Source: Apodemus sylvaticus
Lineage: Eukaryota > Chordata > Mammalia > Rodentia > Muridae
Reading direction: 5' to 3'
NCBI RefSeq assembly: GCF_947179515.1
Contig: NC_067481.1
Coordinates: 83,528,015-83,592,014, forward strand
Length of the DNA stretch: 64,000 nt
Position 1 is the first letter of the stretch. The number at the start of each line of letters is the position of its first letter. Made by a program: the position numbers and the translations under genes. Below, one piece after another: positions 46,511 through 59,006 of the stretch. Below the pieces are notes generated by a model that saw only the letters and a list, made by a program, of their open reading frames with translations, did not search any database and was not told the DNA's origin.

Positions 46511-47295
46511 AAATTGATATAAACTTAATTCCATTCCACCTATTGGTTGGCTTCTCATGTGTACACAGATGTGTGGGGAAGCCCAGAAATATTGTTTAAT
46601 TTGTTATCTATTTATTACTATTCAAAGACAGGGTTGTTGGTCGTTGTTATACCAATCAGTCAACCTTGGTTTGAAGTCATTTGAAATTGACTCAGAATTT
46701 CATTGAATAAATAATGTCCTGCCTAATAAAGCGTTAATGATTATAATTTATACTCGTAGGAATGGCCTCGTAGTATAAATTCTACTCGTAGAATGTAACC
46801 ACAGCTCAAATAACCCAGAAAAGAAAATACAAATGCTGTCTTTCATGTCTCAAAACTAGCACACCAATAGGAAGTGATTTAATAATTTTTCTTTACCCAT
46901 GTATAAATCAATGTTTTGGAATCCAAAAGTAAAGAAATAATAAGAACACCTTCCTTGGAATTTGTTTTGTTTTGCATTGGATCATCTAAATGCAAGGTAA
47001 GCTTGGAGAAGCTCAATCAGGAGGGGGAGGGAACTATTGAAACCAGGGGTAGTCTATGATCCAAAGTCACAAACAACACAAGGATTATAAATGAAGAATG
47101 GGAAAAATATTCTTCACTATCTAGTATCAGAAAGTCTTTTCTCTTCAGCCCCCTTAGAGGACTATAAATTTATACAGTTAACCAGATAACTCTGATACTC
47201 AGGAGAACTATAGGATTTGATATTTTGTCTAAGCTACTCACAGGAGATTGTATTAATTTTTAAAATAAAACACTAATGTTAAAAGATACATTTTC
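46511..47295. other. Unique sequence with a small CTCGTAG repeat cluster
   Basis: No gene seen. A 9-bp perfect inverted repeat and three CTCGTAG copies lie at 46746-46791. Confidence 0.5.
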
Positions 47296-47297
47296 CA

Positions 47298-47525
47298 GGG
47301 GGTTGGAAATGTGGGTCAATGGTTAATAGCATTTGTTATTCTTAAAGAGTTCTGGTTTCAGTTTCCAGCAGTGAAAACTCAGCTCATAACTGCTTATAAC
47401 TCCAGTTCCTGAGGATATCATACCCTCTTCTGGCCTCCCCTGGGACATAATGCACATGGTACATACACATACATGTAAGCAAAATGCCTATACAAAAGAC
47501 AAATAAATAATACAATAATTTTGAA
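47298..47525 (+). mobile_element. B3 SINE (B2-related), old
   Basis: GGGGGTTGGAAATGTGGGTC head, TCAATGGTTAATAGCATT, a B-box-like GGTTTCAGTTTCCAGCA, then AACTGCTTATAACTCCAG, TACCCTCTTCTGGCCTCC and an A-rich AAATAAATAATAC end. The order is that of B3. About 80% identical to my memory of the family. Confidence 0.75.
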
Positions 47526-48690
47526 ATAAAAATAATCACATGTTAAAATGATATCAAAATTGCCAATGAAGGAATAAGTCACATTCCCCTTTAGAATCTC
47601 AAAAGAGAAATTTAAAGAAAGTATGAGCACAAATGCCCATCAGGAATATTTTATAAATTTATTTAATAGATACAAAACTGACAAACCTTTATCCTCATAA
47701 AATAACAATCAACTTGAACTTCAGTAAACACAATTCACATTATTATGAACAAATTTCTACAGTTCCTAAAATGAACAACTTTCAAAAAGGCCCAAAATCA
47801 AAGGAACACATAATTCGCTAAGAGTACTAGACAACATATTCTGATGTTTTGAATACATTTCAAAACTTCTTACAAGTTTTTCTTGTACTAGAAGTTTGTA
47901 TTAAGTGAAGCTTACCATTTTATTAAATTGTGCTCAAGTGCATGTGAGAATCTAATCATCTAACTTCTTCAGAAACATTTCAGTACCTTAAGAACAAAAG
48001 TTCTTGTCTTCTTGAATTTAATAGAAAAACTGCACTTAATGACAGATTCATACTTTGAACACATTATTTTGTGAGGACAGGTTGTATAAAAAAAGAAAAA
48101 GAATAATACTGAGGGGTTTTCCGTCAAAAAGGAGAATTATCCTGGGAAAAAGTAAGATTACCTAAATACTTTCTCTGTTGCTTAAATAATAGGCTAAAGT
48201 AGAAACATATATTGATTAAGCCTCTAATGTTTCTAATGTTCCCTGGTTGGTAAGATTGCCCTGACAAGCACAAGATAATGTTAAATGGCGTGCGACGCCC
48301 TAAATATAAAACCTTCTCCCCACTGTTGGCAACCTCTTGAGCCAAAGATGCCACACATATGTGTGCCAAAGGAGCTGTCTAATTAAAAGTTTTCAGAGGA
48401 AAAATAATCACATCTTAGTGAAAGGAGAAAAAAAGAAACTTTAAGATGATCACTTTGGAAGAATGAAAGAGCTGGTTGAATTGTCCTGCTCTGAAAAGTT
48501 GAGTATACATAACCATGATGCAATGACTTTCTTCAATGTATTTGACCTAATCCAAATGTTGTTTGGATTTTTGCTCTTAGCCATATTTCTCCATTCCTGT
48601 TGAAGTGACATCATGTCATCCCTGCATATATTTTTTGGTGATTTTTTTTGAACTAGAAGATCTTGAGAAAGATAGAAATATCAGAAGTTT
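47526..48690. other. Unique sequence, no gene seen
   Basis: The 81-codon minus frame at 48124-48369 lacks a recognised domain. Confidence 0.5.
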
Positions 48691-48693
48691 GTG

Positions 48694-48694
<1 letters not shown>

Positions 48695-48738
<44 letters not shown>

Positions 48739-48822
48739 TTGCTTTCTTGCTTTCTTTCTATTTCTTCTGTCTTCTCTTTGTCTGTCTGTCCCTCTCCCTC
48801 TCTCTTTCTCTCTCTTTCTTCA
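48695..48822. repeat. (GT)n microsatellite followed by CT-rich tract
   Basis: A GT run at 48695-48740 is followed by TTTCTT and CTCTCTTTCTC low complexity to about 48822. Frames across it are artefacts. Confidence 0.94.
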
Positions 48823-49127
48823 TGCAATTTTCCACATAAAACAAGGTACACCATCTCCTTTGTATAAAGGAAGGGAGAAAGCTATTATTACTAGTGATTA
48901 GAATGATGCTGGGCTGGCTATGTAGGAACAAGCTCACCAAATTACCCTGTCTCCTACCAGTTTTTCCCTTTGTATTTCAGAGTAACTTTCTCACGTGTGC
49001 GGTTCCTAGGCTGAATATTGGAGACTAGTATTTTTTTCACAAATTTATAACGTCTTCATCTAAAAGGAACACAAACTTTCTGATCTGTTGACATTTTAGG
49101 GTTTCCACCTTTTTTGGTGAAGATTAG

Positions 49128-49452
49128 TGTGATGGCTTAAATAAAAATGGCCCCCATAAGTCCCCAGAGACTGGATCAATTAGAAAGTATAGCCTTGTTT
49201 GTTGGAGTAGATGTGATCTTTCTGGGGGAACGGTGTCACTGTGGGGTGGTACTTGGAGGTCTCAGATTGAGATGTAGGAATCTTAGCTCCTTTTCCAGCA
49301 CAATGCCCGTCTGAATCCTGCCATGTTTCTAGCCATGATAATAACAGACTAAACCAATGATCTGTAAGGCAGCCCAAACTAACTATTTTCCTTTATAAGA
49401 ATTACCATGGTGATGTTGTCACTTCATAGCAATAGAGACCCAAAGACTAATA
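49128..49452 (+). mobile_element. ERVL-MaLR LTR (ORR/MT type)
   Basis: It begins TGTGATGGCTTAAATA, then GGCCCCCATAAG, GGTGTCACTGTGGGGTGG, TCTTAGCTCCTTTTCCAGC, a CATGATAATAACAGACT block and an ATAAGAATTACCATGGTG end. The order is that of rodent MaLR LTRs, the type also seen at 30940. The 3' edge is near ACTAATAGCA; no clear target duplication. A 65-codon minus frame at 49180-49377 lies inside it. Confidence 0.7.
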
Positions 49453-49569
49453 GCATGTTCACATAAAATTCTAATGAGCCACGTGCATGTGTCTTTTTGC
49501 ACGTGTCTACCTGCTATTCTAGGATCTCATGCATCCCATAATAGCTTCTATATTCTTATGTTGATGATA

Positions 49570-49735
49570 ATGACCTTGAAGTCATGACCTTCTAACTTAA
49601 TTTCTGTCATCTGGAATGACAGGCAGGCACTGCTTGGTTTATGTGGTGTTGAGGTTCAAATCCAGGGCTTCATTTCTTCTGTAGAAACATTCTCCCAGTT
49701 GAGCTATAACCCCTGTAAACCCCACCCCTATTTCC
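49570..49735 (-). mobile_element. B4-like SINE (B1 plus tRNA-like parts), reverse
   Basis: From left to right on the plus strand: GACCTTGAAGTCATGACC, GGAATGACAGGCAGGCAC, TGGTTTATGTGGTGTTGAGG, then TTCAAATCCAGGGCTTC and CCAGTTGAGCTATAACCCC. This is the reverse complement of a composite B4-type SINE. It is well diverged. Confidence 0.65.
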
Positions 49736-49864
49736 ACATGTACTTTATCTCAGTTAAATTCATAAGACCAGCTGGAGACACTAAAATCATTAAGGGTTTT
49801 TGCTTGCTTATTTTTGTTTTTTTTCTCCTCTTAGTATATTGATTTTAGATGTGCATGTGTATAT

Positions 49865-50041
49865 CTGGCCTCACAATTTTTGTAGGTTCCTAGATGCCAG
49901 AAATGGAAATAGGAGGTCAATTCCTAGAGAGTATAATCAAGTCATCCAAGAGGGATCTGTTTAATGCCAAACTAGAGCCATAGCAGGCACTTAGAGCTAC
50001 CCGTCTTACTAGGCTGTTATACTCAGTTAACACCCACCCAT
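49865..50041 (+). repeat. Left arm of 177-bp inverted repeat
   Basis: The arm runs from CTGGCCTCACAATTTTTGTA to CAGTTAACACCCACCCAT. Its reverse complement is found at 50565-50741 with five substitutions and no gaps (about 97% identity). It starts just right of a GTGCATGTGTATAT stretch. I do not recognise the arm as any rodent repeat family, and no open frame of note runs through it. Confidence 0.93.
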
Positions 50042-50564
50042 AGTATGTATGTATATATACTATCAAGTTCATTCCTATTAGAGAATATATTAAGGTTTTA
50101 TATTCTTTGAACTGTTACTAACATGGAGATCCCACCCTACTGGGAAAAAACAGTGTATTTTAGATATAAAATAAGTGTATTCAACCACAACCAACTTATA
50201 GAGCTTCATGTTGTTAGGATATGGTCGCTGATTTTTAAGATAGTACCATCAATTGGAAGGCATAGATATAGTTACTATACTGGAATTATCCACTTTTAAA
50301 AATCAAAAGTAAGAGATAATAGTCATTGTAATGATAGTTTGCCATGTTACAGACAAGGAGACATGCTTCATCATGAGAAGTCATACATAAGAGCCCTTAA
50401 ATCAATCAAGAGATAGGTACCTAAAGAGTATTAGCAAGGACCTCAATAGTGATTTCCATGACAAAGGCACCAGGTAAGCTAAGGAAACAGATACAATACT
50501 GGTAATATTCAGATTCCTAAGAGTAATTCCCAAGGGGCTCATCCACGGCTCATGTGTGATTAGG
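50042..50564. other. 523-bp spacer of inverted repeat
   Basis: Unique AT-rich sequence beginning AGTATGTATGTATATATAC. No coding frame, repeat family or transposase is visible. Confidence 0.6.
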
Positions 50565-50741
50565 ATGGGTGGGTGTTAACTGAGTATAACAGTCTAGTAA
50601 GATGGGTAGCTCTACGTGCCTGCTATGGCTCTAGTTTGGCATTAAACAGATCCCTCTTGGATGACTTGATTATACTCTCTAGGAATTGACCTCCTATCTC
50701 CATTTCTGGCATCTAGGAATCTACAAAAATTGTGAGGCCAG
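50565..50741 (-). repeat. Right arm of 177-bp inverted repeat
   Basis: Inverted copy of 49865-50041. Counted from the CTGGCC end, mismatches are in TGTAGATTCC, ATGGAGATAG, GGCACGTAGA, CTACCCATCTT and TTACTAGACTG. The immediate outside sequence (CCCCACACAGCTAAC) does not match that beyond the left arm. Confidence 0.93.
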
Positions 50742-53700
50742 TCCCCACACAGCTAACAAATGCACAGATGGAAAAACCAATGAGCCAGAATTTAACGGGA
50801 AGGGGGGTGGAGATAAGACAGGTATACTTACACCTAATTAAAAATATTTTCAGTACAAAAATATTAGAGTTAGTAATGATTGAAATGATGTAAATGGAAA
50901 ATACAAAGGGCAAGCACACCAGTAATGAGACAAAGCAGAGCTTCAGAATCTAGATTCTTCCCAGCCTCATAACAAGTGAGATGGACATGTTGAATGAGCT
51001 TAGACTCAGGACAGAGTGTTTCTTAGTGTCAGCTTTCCAAGCTCTGCTGGATTCTGAGTTAGCTTTGCCTGATGCTCCCTGGGCTATTTCTTGCTGTCTT
51101 TTCCAGCAATGCTGAGAGATGTAGGAAGCTGGACTTTATAACTCTGAAATAATCTTTTTCCCAAGTCTACATAAGTAAGAACTAGGCTGGGACTCACCGT
51201 GGGAGCTGATGCACTCTAAATCAGTAACTAATAATTACCATACACACACTTATATCTGTGTATACGTACATACCACAAAACTATTTTTATTTAAAGAGAA
51301 AGAACTTACTAATTATTATAATTATTAAAATGCATTAATAGAATAAATCAATGGCAGTCACAAATGTCATTCAAGTTATATAAGTAAGATGAATATTTTT
51401 ATATACTTGGTAAATGGAGTATAAGAATTAGATTATATGATTACTAGAGCTATAAATATGCAATAATTATGGTTAAAACCCATCATAAATCATTTTGTTG
51501 TCTTAATAATGTCCTGCAAAGGAAACGTGAATTCTTTTGTTGGTCAAATACCTGATAAGGTCTACATGATATCATCACAGTCCTGTGCTGGGGTTGGGTC
51601 TTCCTGAAGAAAAGATTGTAAATTGATTGTTTTGGTTGGGAGGCTAGCCTTTAGTGGCTGAGCCTTCATAGGATTCATAGGCCTGGACTTCGCCATATCT
51701 TTCTACGTCTAGGAACATTTTATTTTTTTATCCAGCCTAAGGTCTGTGAATTTAATTGAAAATTTCTTCCTCTTTATGAACTTGTGCCAGGTGCTGTGGT
51801 TGTGGCTTTACTCATGTTTTAATCAAATATATATGTAGTAACAGTAATATATCTACCTATTAAAATATGATTTTAGAAAATATGATAAGATATATTTTCC
51901 AGTCTTTATATCCTGTCTCTTTATCATTGAAGAGACCCAAAGAGAGAAATAGTGAAATAGAATCTTTGCTCCTGAAACAGAAGAGAACATGGTGAGTTTA
52001 ATATGTAATTGTTCGAAGATCATATTATGTAATGAATGGTTCTCTGTACACCTAGATTTGGAATAGGATTATTCCTATAACTTTCTACCTCTATGAACAT
52101 TTTTCTCCTCTGCTAAACTGAGGAAATATCTATTTAATGAGAGTTGAATTAAATCGTAGCTCAGAAATACCCATTTCAATGTTTAGAATGTAACCAGTGA
52201 ACATCCAATGAATTTCAGTGATTCTTCTTGTCACAGGATGCTATGCTTCCTTGCTAGTCCACATCAAACTTGATTTTGATGTACCTTTTGGCGATGTTCC
52301 TTTGAATTGCTTTTAATAATGTTGCACTTTTGGCACAAAGGTTTCTCCCATAATTTTCAAAGGAAAAGCGACTCCTGTTGAAGACAAGTACAGATTAGGG
52401 CACAGCTCCCAAGCTCTACAGCTCAGTAGACCAGAGGAGTTCATGAAGAATGCAGCAAACCATAACTTAATGAGCTCCAGTGGAAGATGAAATGTTAATC
52501 GGAGTAGCTCCCAACCCAGGGGACTTGTGTTCACTACTTCTCATCAGAGAATCCCTTAGCTCAAAGTTCATGGCAAAAAGAGTCTTGCTGATGCTGCCTT
52601 TCATGTTCCAGCTGAAAGGTGACTGCTCAGAATTGCAGCATGCGGTGCAATATTGGCTTGATTTCCTTATGCAAAGTAAGCAAAGCCTTTCAGTGTCAAA
52701 AAGAGCAAGTGTGGCTTTATTCCTCCTCATGGGCTTCCTCATCCTCATGAGACAGTCACTCAAATTACATGTAGACCTAGGTAGGTCCATCCACATCTAA
52801 TTATGCACCTTCTCATCATAATGTTTGCTTGAATTTCTTTTATCAAAATCAGTCCATTGTCCTTTCAGCACTCAGATGGGTCATGGTTCCTGATATGAAG
52901 ATGTCTTGTTTGTCTGTGTTTTAATGACTGAGGCATCTTCTAAGCCCCCAGTTTCCAAATCTAGAAGGAATTTTAAAGTTCTTTAATTTACAAAACAATA
53001 TGAATTGATCTATAGACCATGAATCACTTGAGTATATTTCCAGAAATTGTACAGTTTTTTTGCATCTACAGTTTGGTTCATCTTCCCAAACTGCCTTCTT
53101 CATGATTTCTCAAGTATTTTAACCTTAAGGATATTTAGATTCTTTCCCCTAAGCCATCCCCTCAGCATGCAGCAGAATCTCCTGACTCCTAGTTTAGTAC
53201 ATTACATCTTACATCGCTTCCTCCCATTGTTGAATTGTAATGAGATCTATTTTAATGAATATGTTAATGTGTTAGTGTTGGTTTCAGCCTGACCTTGTAT
53301 ATATGTTTGTCTTTTACACTCTGTTTCTATTTAAACTATAACCTCTTGGGAGGCAGAAAAGATGCCAATTTATCCAGCCCCCTGCCTTTTATGTTTCAAA
53401 GCTCAACAAACACTATTTGGTGATGATAATTATGATAGAGTAGACATAATAATACTCCCCTTTCTCTCTGGGGGAATACGTGTTTGCTTAATTTGGCTTT
53501 TGGAGTTCTCTGGTTATTATAAAGATAGGTCCTTCAAGTTACTTCTAAAGGCCAGAAAATGGAAGCAACATTTTTTTTATCAACAACTTTTCTCACCGGA
53601 ATTCTGAATTTTCCCCAGATTTGCAAAGGGAAGCATAAGTGTGAAACCCAGAGATAGTGTGGATTGGAGCTGTCATTTTATATTTGTTTTCCAGGACACC

Positions 53701-53930
53701 ACTGAGCATAGCAATATAAATGGCAAATGCCACATTGCATTTTGCAGGAGAGCAGGTGGCACTTGAGGCAAGGGAATTGGAAGGATGTAGAATATATAGG
53801 AGGGAAAAACAACAACACGGGGATGAGAGCTAAGGAGGCAGTTGATTATCATGCCTCTCACATTCCCTACAGAAAAATGGAACTTCCCCAACCTGGAGCT
53901 AAGTAAGAATAGCCACATTTTCAGAGGCTA
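50742..53930. other. Mostly unique sequence, no gene proven
   Basis: A higher-GC block at 52320-52800 has two antiparallel overlapping frames of 106 (plus, 52480-52800) and 109 codons (minus, 52467-52796), with no domain I recognise. Other short frames (50713-50919, 53047-53292, 53362-53607) look like chance. No clear splice-site-bounded conserved exon could be identified. Confidence 0.5.
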
Positions 53931-53934
53931 CTTA

Positions 53935-54120
53935 ATGCAATTTGAAAATGCACAGGATTGCAACTGGATCCTAGAGCCCAATCACCTTGGCTGGAATCCA
54001 TCCTCATATCAAAAAAATTGTACCTAAAAAAATCTATATGACTTTGTTGTTATGAAGCTTAAATGAAATTGCATACAAATTTCTTCAAAAGTGCCTTTTC
54101 CATAATAGGTTCTTAATCTA
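53935..54120 (+). mobile_element. MIR SINE remnant
   Basis: GGATTGCAACTGGATCCTAG..CCTTGGCTGGAATCCATCC is followed by GTTGTTATGAAGCTTAAATG, GTGCCTTTTCCATAATAGG and TTCTTAATCTACTTTAT. This is the order of MIR head, core and tail. Divergence is high, as expected of this ancient family. Confidence 0.5.
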
Positions 54121-57100
54121 CTTTATTTGTTGTTGTGCTTTTATGAAGAGATTGTCCTGGCTTCAAACAGAGCAAACAGAATGTTTTGTTAGCTAAAGCA
54201 CTGATCTTCAGGGCATCTCTTTTAAGGGTGAGCTGTTAGATGTGGAAGCCCTAGAAGTGCTTTTTGTGAGTTGCTTGTTTTGTAAGAACATCTACTCTAA
54301 GGATTTAAATATTGTGGAATTACCAATGTGTACTATAAGATTAGGAGATAATCACTAATTGGTACACATAATCATTAAACAGTTTACCATATTAGCTACT
54401 GATAGCTTAAGGGACATGAACAGATTGGAGCAGGCAAAATATAAAGGTGTGGCAATTAATTAGCTATATTTGAGCCTTTGTATTTCTAATGGGTTTACAT
54501 ATTATTGAAAATAGCATTAATCACCTCCATAAATAACATATATGTACTTCTCTAGGTGTGATAGTTACAACAAAGTGTCAAACAAGGTGAGAAAAAACAG
54601 GATTAGACTAAATAAAATAGAGAGTGATGCCAAGTTCTAGTAAAAACATCTCCACTTATAGGGAACGTAAAGTAAAGGTATTTCAAATACTCTCTATAAT
54701 TTTAGAACAGGGTCTATAAAACAAAAATTAAGTTTTGACAAATAGAAAGGTGGAGTTGCTGAGGACTGATAAAGTCACAGCTAAATATTTATGGGAGCTA
54801 TTAAGTATATTACATCCATACTCTTTAAAGCTGCAGGGCATGTATTCTGTTACAATTAGTCTTGGATAAAGGGTGAATATTAAAATCTAGAACTCGGTAG
54901 AGCGGAACATCTACAGAGCAGAGCTTAAATAAGCCTCTAATATAAGACTTCCAGTTGTTCTTTTCTATGGAGACATGAAAAGTGTTGCCTCCATGCATTC
55001 AAACACAGCAATGAACACACTCTACTGTCAGCAAAACATCTAGAAGATAAATTTCACCTATGCTGTATAATACAGATTCTTATTGAGGCTCCATAATAAA
55101 TTCAATTGATTTGTATGTGGAGTGAACTTGCCAAGGTCAACCTGAGACCTTTCTCTCGCAGCACCAAATCACATGGTTCAATTTCAGGAGCAATTCAAAT
55201 CTCCAGACCAACCAAAATATCCTGTCAGGTACGATAACACATAGTTGAAGGTTATTTCTAGAAACTTCTAACAAATGTTAAAAATCTTTTAGAAAAGTAA
55301 ACCTTTTGTTTATGTTGTTTATGCTCAATATGTCAAGGTTCCAGTGACCTATAAGATGACATTTTAAAAGTGTAGATCACAGGTCAAAGCATTTTGATGG
55401 TGAAACATATAAACTTGAATAGATTTGGTACTTGGATGGCAAAGAGTTTCTCAAATGAGGGATGAAACCTGGTATTCATGCTATTATGTAAATGTCTTGA
55501 ATTAATTTGGAGGAGACACAGATGTTGATCACAGAAGAGGTAGATAGCACTTATTTCTAATCTCTACAAAGTCATATTAAGTATTGGATATAGCTTTGGA
55601 TATAGAGTGGAAATAGCTTTCCAGTGTGCACAGCCTACTCATGGTATGAACAAGTCCCATCTTCTGCATCCCACTTGTCCTTCAGCCCCATTTTTATTCC
55701 AGTGCACCTTGCCCCAAGCCTTGGCTTTATTCTAGAAAGGCAAATATGCTTCCTTCCTTTCCTTAGGATGAAACAACTCTGACAGTGTTTTCAGAGTAAC
55801 CATAGATATAACAGCAGAGTCTTCCTTTGTTTTTGTTGTTGTCTCCTTTAGCTATATGTCAAAAGTAATTTAAATGTTTATCTGCTAAGCACACATTCGT
55901 GTTTACGCTTCCTTTCAACTAGGAAATGTCGCCTCTACTGAAAATGTTTTAGAAATATGCTGCCTTAGCCAGATTCAGTGTTACTTCCTCTCGAATTTAG
56001 ATTCCTGCTGTAGTCTCTTCCATGACACCTCCCACAGTCTCTGTGGACTGTTTTCCTTCTGCTATTTTAGAGTTTTATTCTCCAGAGTCATATTTAGGTC
56101 AGGCACACTGGCCTCCCTTATTAGGAAGTTCAGTTATCTGGCCATGATCGCATCTTATAGAATGGCCACATCCTGAAACCATTGTATTAAGTACCCGCTG
56201 TGATGCTCAGATTTAGCAATGCTCAGGTTTCTAGATCAAAGCTTTGAAGGTGGTGTATGTTTATGGCTATTTTCTGTCACATTGATAACATTTGAAAAGA
56301 ATGCATTTAGGAAGAGTAAAAAGTAATAAGAGCAGAAGCTTAAATCAAGGGAGAATTTTGTGACACTATTTAAATATATAGTAACAGGCAGATCTCATAA
56401 ATTTCCTTTAGAACTGCTTGCAAAATAGATACCAATGTTTCCATTTTGGTTCTAGATATATGCAACCTGAGATGTGTGGACCACATGAGTCACAAGATTA
56501 TTATGAATTAGATCTAATCCAAACTTATAAACTTATTTAAGCATTATGCTTTTTTCCCATTTTTTCTTTTGTAATTCTGTTATATGATTCTCATATGTGA
56601 ACTTTGTAGATGACAACCTTGTGGTGAAATGTCCAAAGTTTGGAAATAATAGAAAATATCTTAAATGTATTCTTACAGGTTGAAAGCAAAAGGCTTCTGA
56701 GAACACTGGATGGAATGATGAAAAGGCTCAAAAGCCAAATAACAGGAGGACAAAGCACTAAGCTTCTCAAGGAACCAGAAGCTTTTAGAGTACAGATACT
56801 GTTCTTCATCTTTGGCTTGTGAACGTCTCCTCCTTGACTGTTCTATCATGGTTTTATTTCTCGTGTCACCCTGGTCATTTCATTATTCCATAGTATGGGT
56901 GATGAAGACCAGGGCTCTGTACCTGAATCTGTGGTCTATTCAGCTCAGGCAGAAGTATGCCAAGACAACACATCCACTTAACAGAAAGTGTAATGATGAT
57001 TAATGAGCCAATTTCTCTCATAACTCAAAAGTGACTTTCCAGGGCAGTCTGCATGGCTATGAGGAGACAAAAACCAAGATAATATGTATGTTCCTAGCAC

Positions 57101-57569
57101 CTTTAACTCAGCACATCCCTCAGGACTGAGACTTACATGCCCTTCAAATTAGGGAGGTATTGGATAATAAACAATCTGTGACAGAGTCTAAGATGGGAGG
57201 AAGGCATTCCCTTGCCCAGAGTGCCTCTACCATATTTCTTCTAAGGGAACAAGTTAAATTGGCATAACTCTTTTTCTAACAGTCACATAATATGTAAAGA
57301 TCTATTATTTGTAAAATATGCACTAGATGCTTTAGGTTTTATGGTAATGGGAATAAGAAAATAATATGTGTATGTGTATGGGGGGGCTATGTGCATGTGC
57401 ACACACACAGGCACAGACACTTATAATGTTTTGTATTGAGTAATCTAAGACTAAGGGATTTTTAAAAAAATGCCTAAATAAAACCAATGATCTTAATATA
57501 TAGGATTTCAGTATTTTAAATTCATACTTTAAAACACTTGCACACTTAATGTGGCCTTTTTTACACATG
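54121..57569. other. 3.4 kb of unique sequence, no gene seen
   Basis: Two opposed short frames at 56591-56822 and one at 56812-57003 lack motifs. No recognised repeat or RNA gene. Confidence 0.5.
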
Positions 57570-57570
57570 T

Positions 57571-57594
57571 AGAATGTATGTATGTATGTATGTA
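57571..57594. repeat. (TGTA)n short tetranucleotide run
   Basis: Five to six ATGT units. Confidence 0.9.
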
Positions 57595-58473
57595 TCCCAT
57601 TAATGTTTCCTGTACTTTTCACAGGCACAGGACCTTCTATTGGAGCTGGGTCACATTCCTGAAGAAAAATGCAGAAACTATCAGATACAGAAAGGTCTCC
57701 TCAACCACAGGCTTGGCCTCTTGAGCTGCTAATATACCACTTACACTGGAATTCTGACTGGTTTGATTATCTTTAAGTCTTGTGCAGATAGCACAGTTGT
57801 TCTAATCATGAGCACAACACCCTAGCAGATCTGGAGACACTACTGCAGAGCAGACCTCCCCAGCCCTGTATCTTGACATCTGCCTGCTGCTTCTGAGGTG
57901 TTCCCTAAGACTGATCATTGTGTATGGGTGATTGACGGATGATGGGTGATTGGTACATGATAACATTGGTTCATCACCTATTCTCAGCACTTCCCAAGAG
58001 TTTCTACATGAACTGTTGTTCCCTGCAAAAATAAGCTTCTCTGAGAGGAAAGAAGACCATCCCCAATCTGTGAGTAGAAAATGCTGAATATTTAGAAAGC
58101 ATTTTATGCCCATTTAGTAAAATGGTGCTACCTAGCTACAGTGTGCTTATGACTGCAAGACTTAGTGAAATAGACACAGACATGTAGACAAACACATTGA
58201 TTTCCAAGTTTTGTTTGTATGCTTGTTTCTCAGCTCACCTTGATAGACAGAAGTTGTTACCTTGCTAATGTAGTTAGCACTATACTTTTTACAGTGAACA
58301 GGGTAACATGATTCCACCCACATAACAAGAACACAGTAATGTCTTGTGACCTTCACATTCAGTTCAAATTTCAGAACATGAAAGACAAATTCTTCTTAAC
58401 TTATAACTTAACACGGTTTCATTGTGTTTTTATCTCTGGTGACTTATTTTTAACTCTTTGGCTATTGGTTGTT

Positions 58474-58478
<5 letters not shown>
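57595..58478. other. Unique sequence, no gene seen
   Basis: The 103-codon minus frame at 57802-58113 has no domain I recognise and no supporting context. Confidence 0.5.

Positions 58479-58535
<57 letters not shown>
58479..58535. repeat. (GT)n microsatellite
   Basis: Pure GT run of about 56 bp. The poly-Cys/Val frame is an artefact. Confidence 0.97.
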
Positions 58536-58536
<1 letters not shown>

Positions 58537-58990
58537 CTAATACATGGGTGAGATGTTGTGCAGTAAGTCATGAATGTTTACTAAACACTATGTGTCAGCA
58601 CTTCTGTTAGGGCAAGACTTATGTCACATACTTGAAATCATCCCTTCTTAACTAAGTCTTGTGCATCTTTCAAAGCATTCATAGATTCATTCACCATACA
58701 TTCAGAACTCACATATTTCTGTTTTAAATGCCTAGTCTGTCTATATCTCTGAAGACTCATGTCAGTGCTCAGTATCCCTTCAATTCATTCACTGAAGATA
58801 ATTGCCAAATTTGTATCCCACCAAGACTTGAGATGCAATCCCCTCCACAATGATGAAGCCCTTACCAGCTCCCCTTGCCATACTACAGGGATCTTTGCCC
58901 GGTCTCCTCATTTAGCCTACTCTTAACTTCTTCTACCATGGGTCTTTGGTTCTGAGCCTCCCAGTATTCTTGACCACTGGAAGAGTTTAT
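58536..58990. other. Unique sequence, no gene seen
   Basis: Nothing recognised before the L1 target duplication. Confidence 0.5.
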
Positions 58991-59006
58991 AAGAAACCCT
59001 TCTTCT
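58991..59006. repeat. Left target-site duplication of L1
   Basis: AAGAAACCCTTCTTCT, repeated exactly at 59438-59453. Confidence 0.93.

Noticed and set aside
49123..49460. 5-bp target duplication of the MaLR LTR at 49128
   Set aside because: ATTAG before the start is not repeated at the plausible end (ACTAATAGCA).
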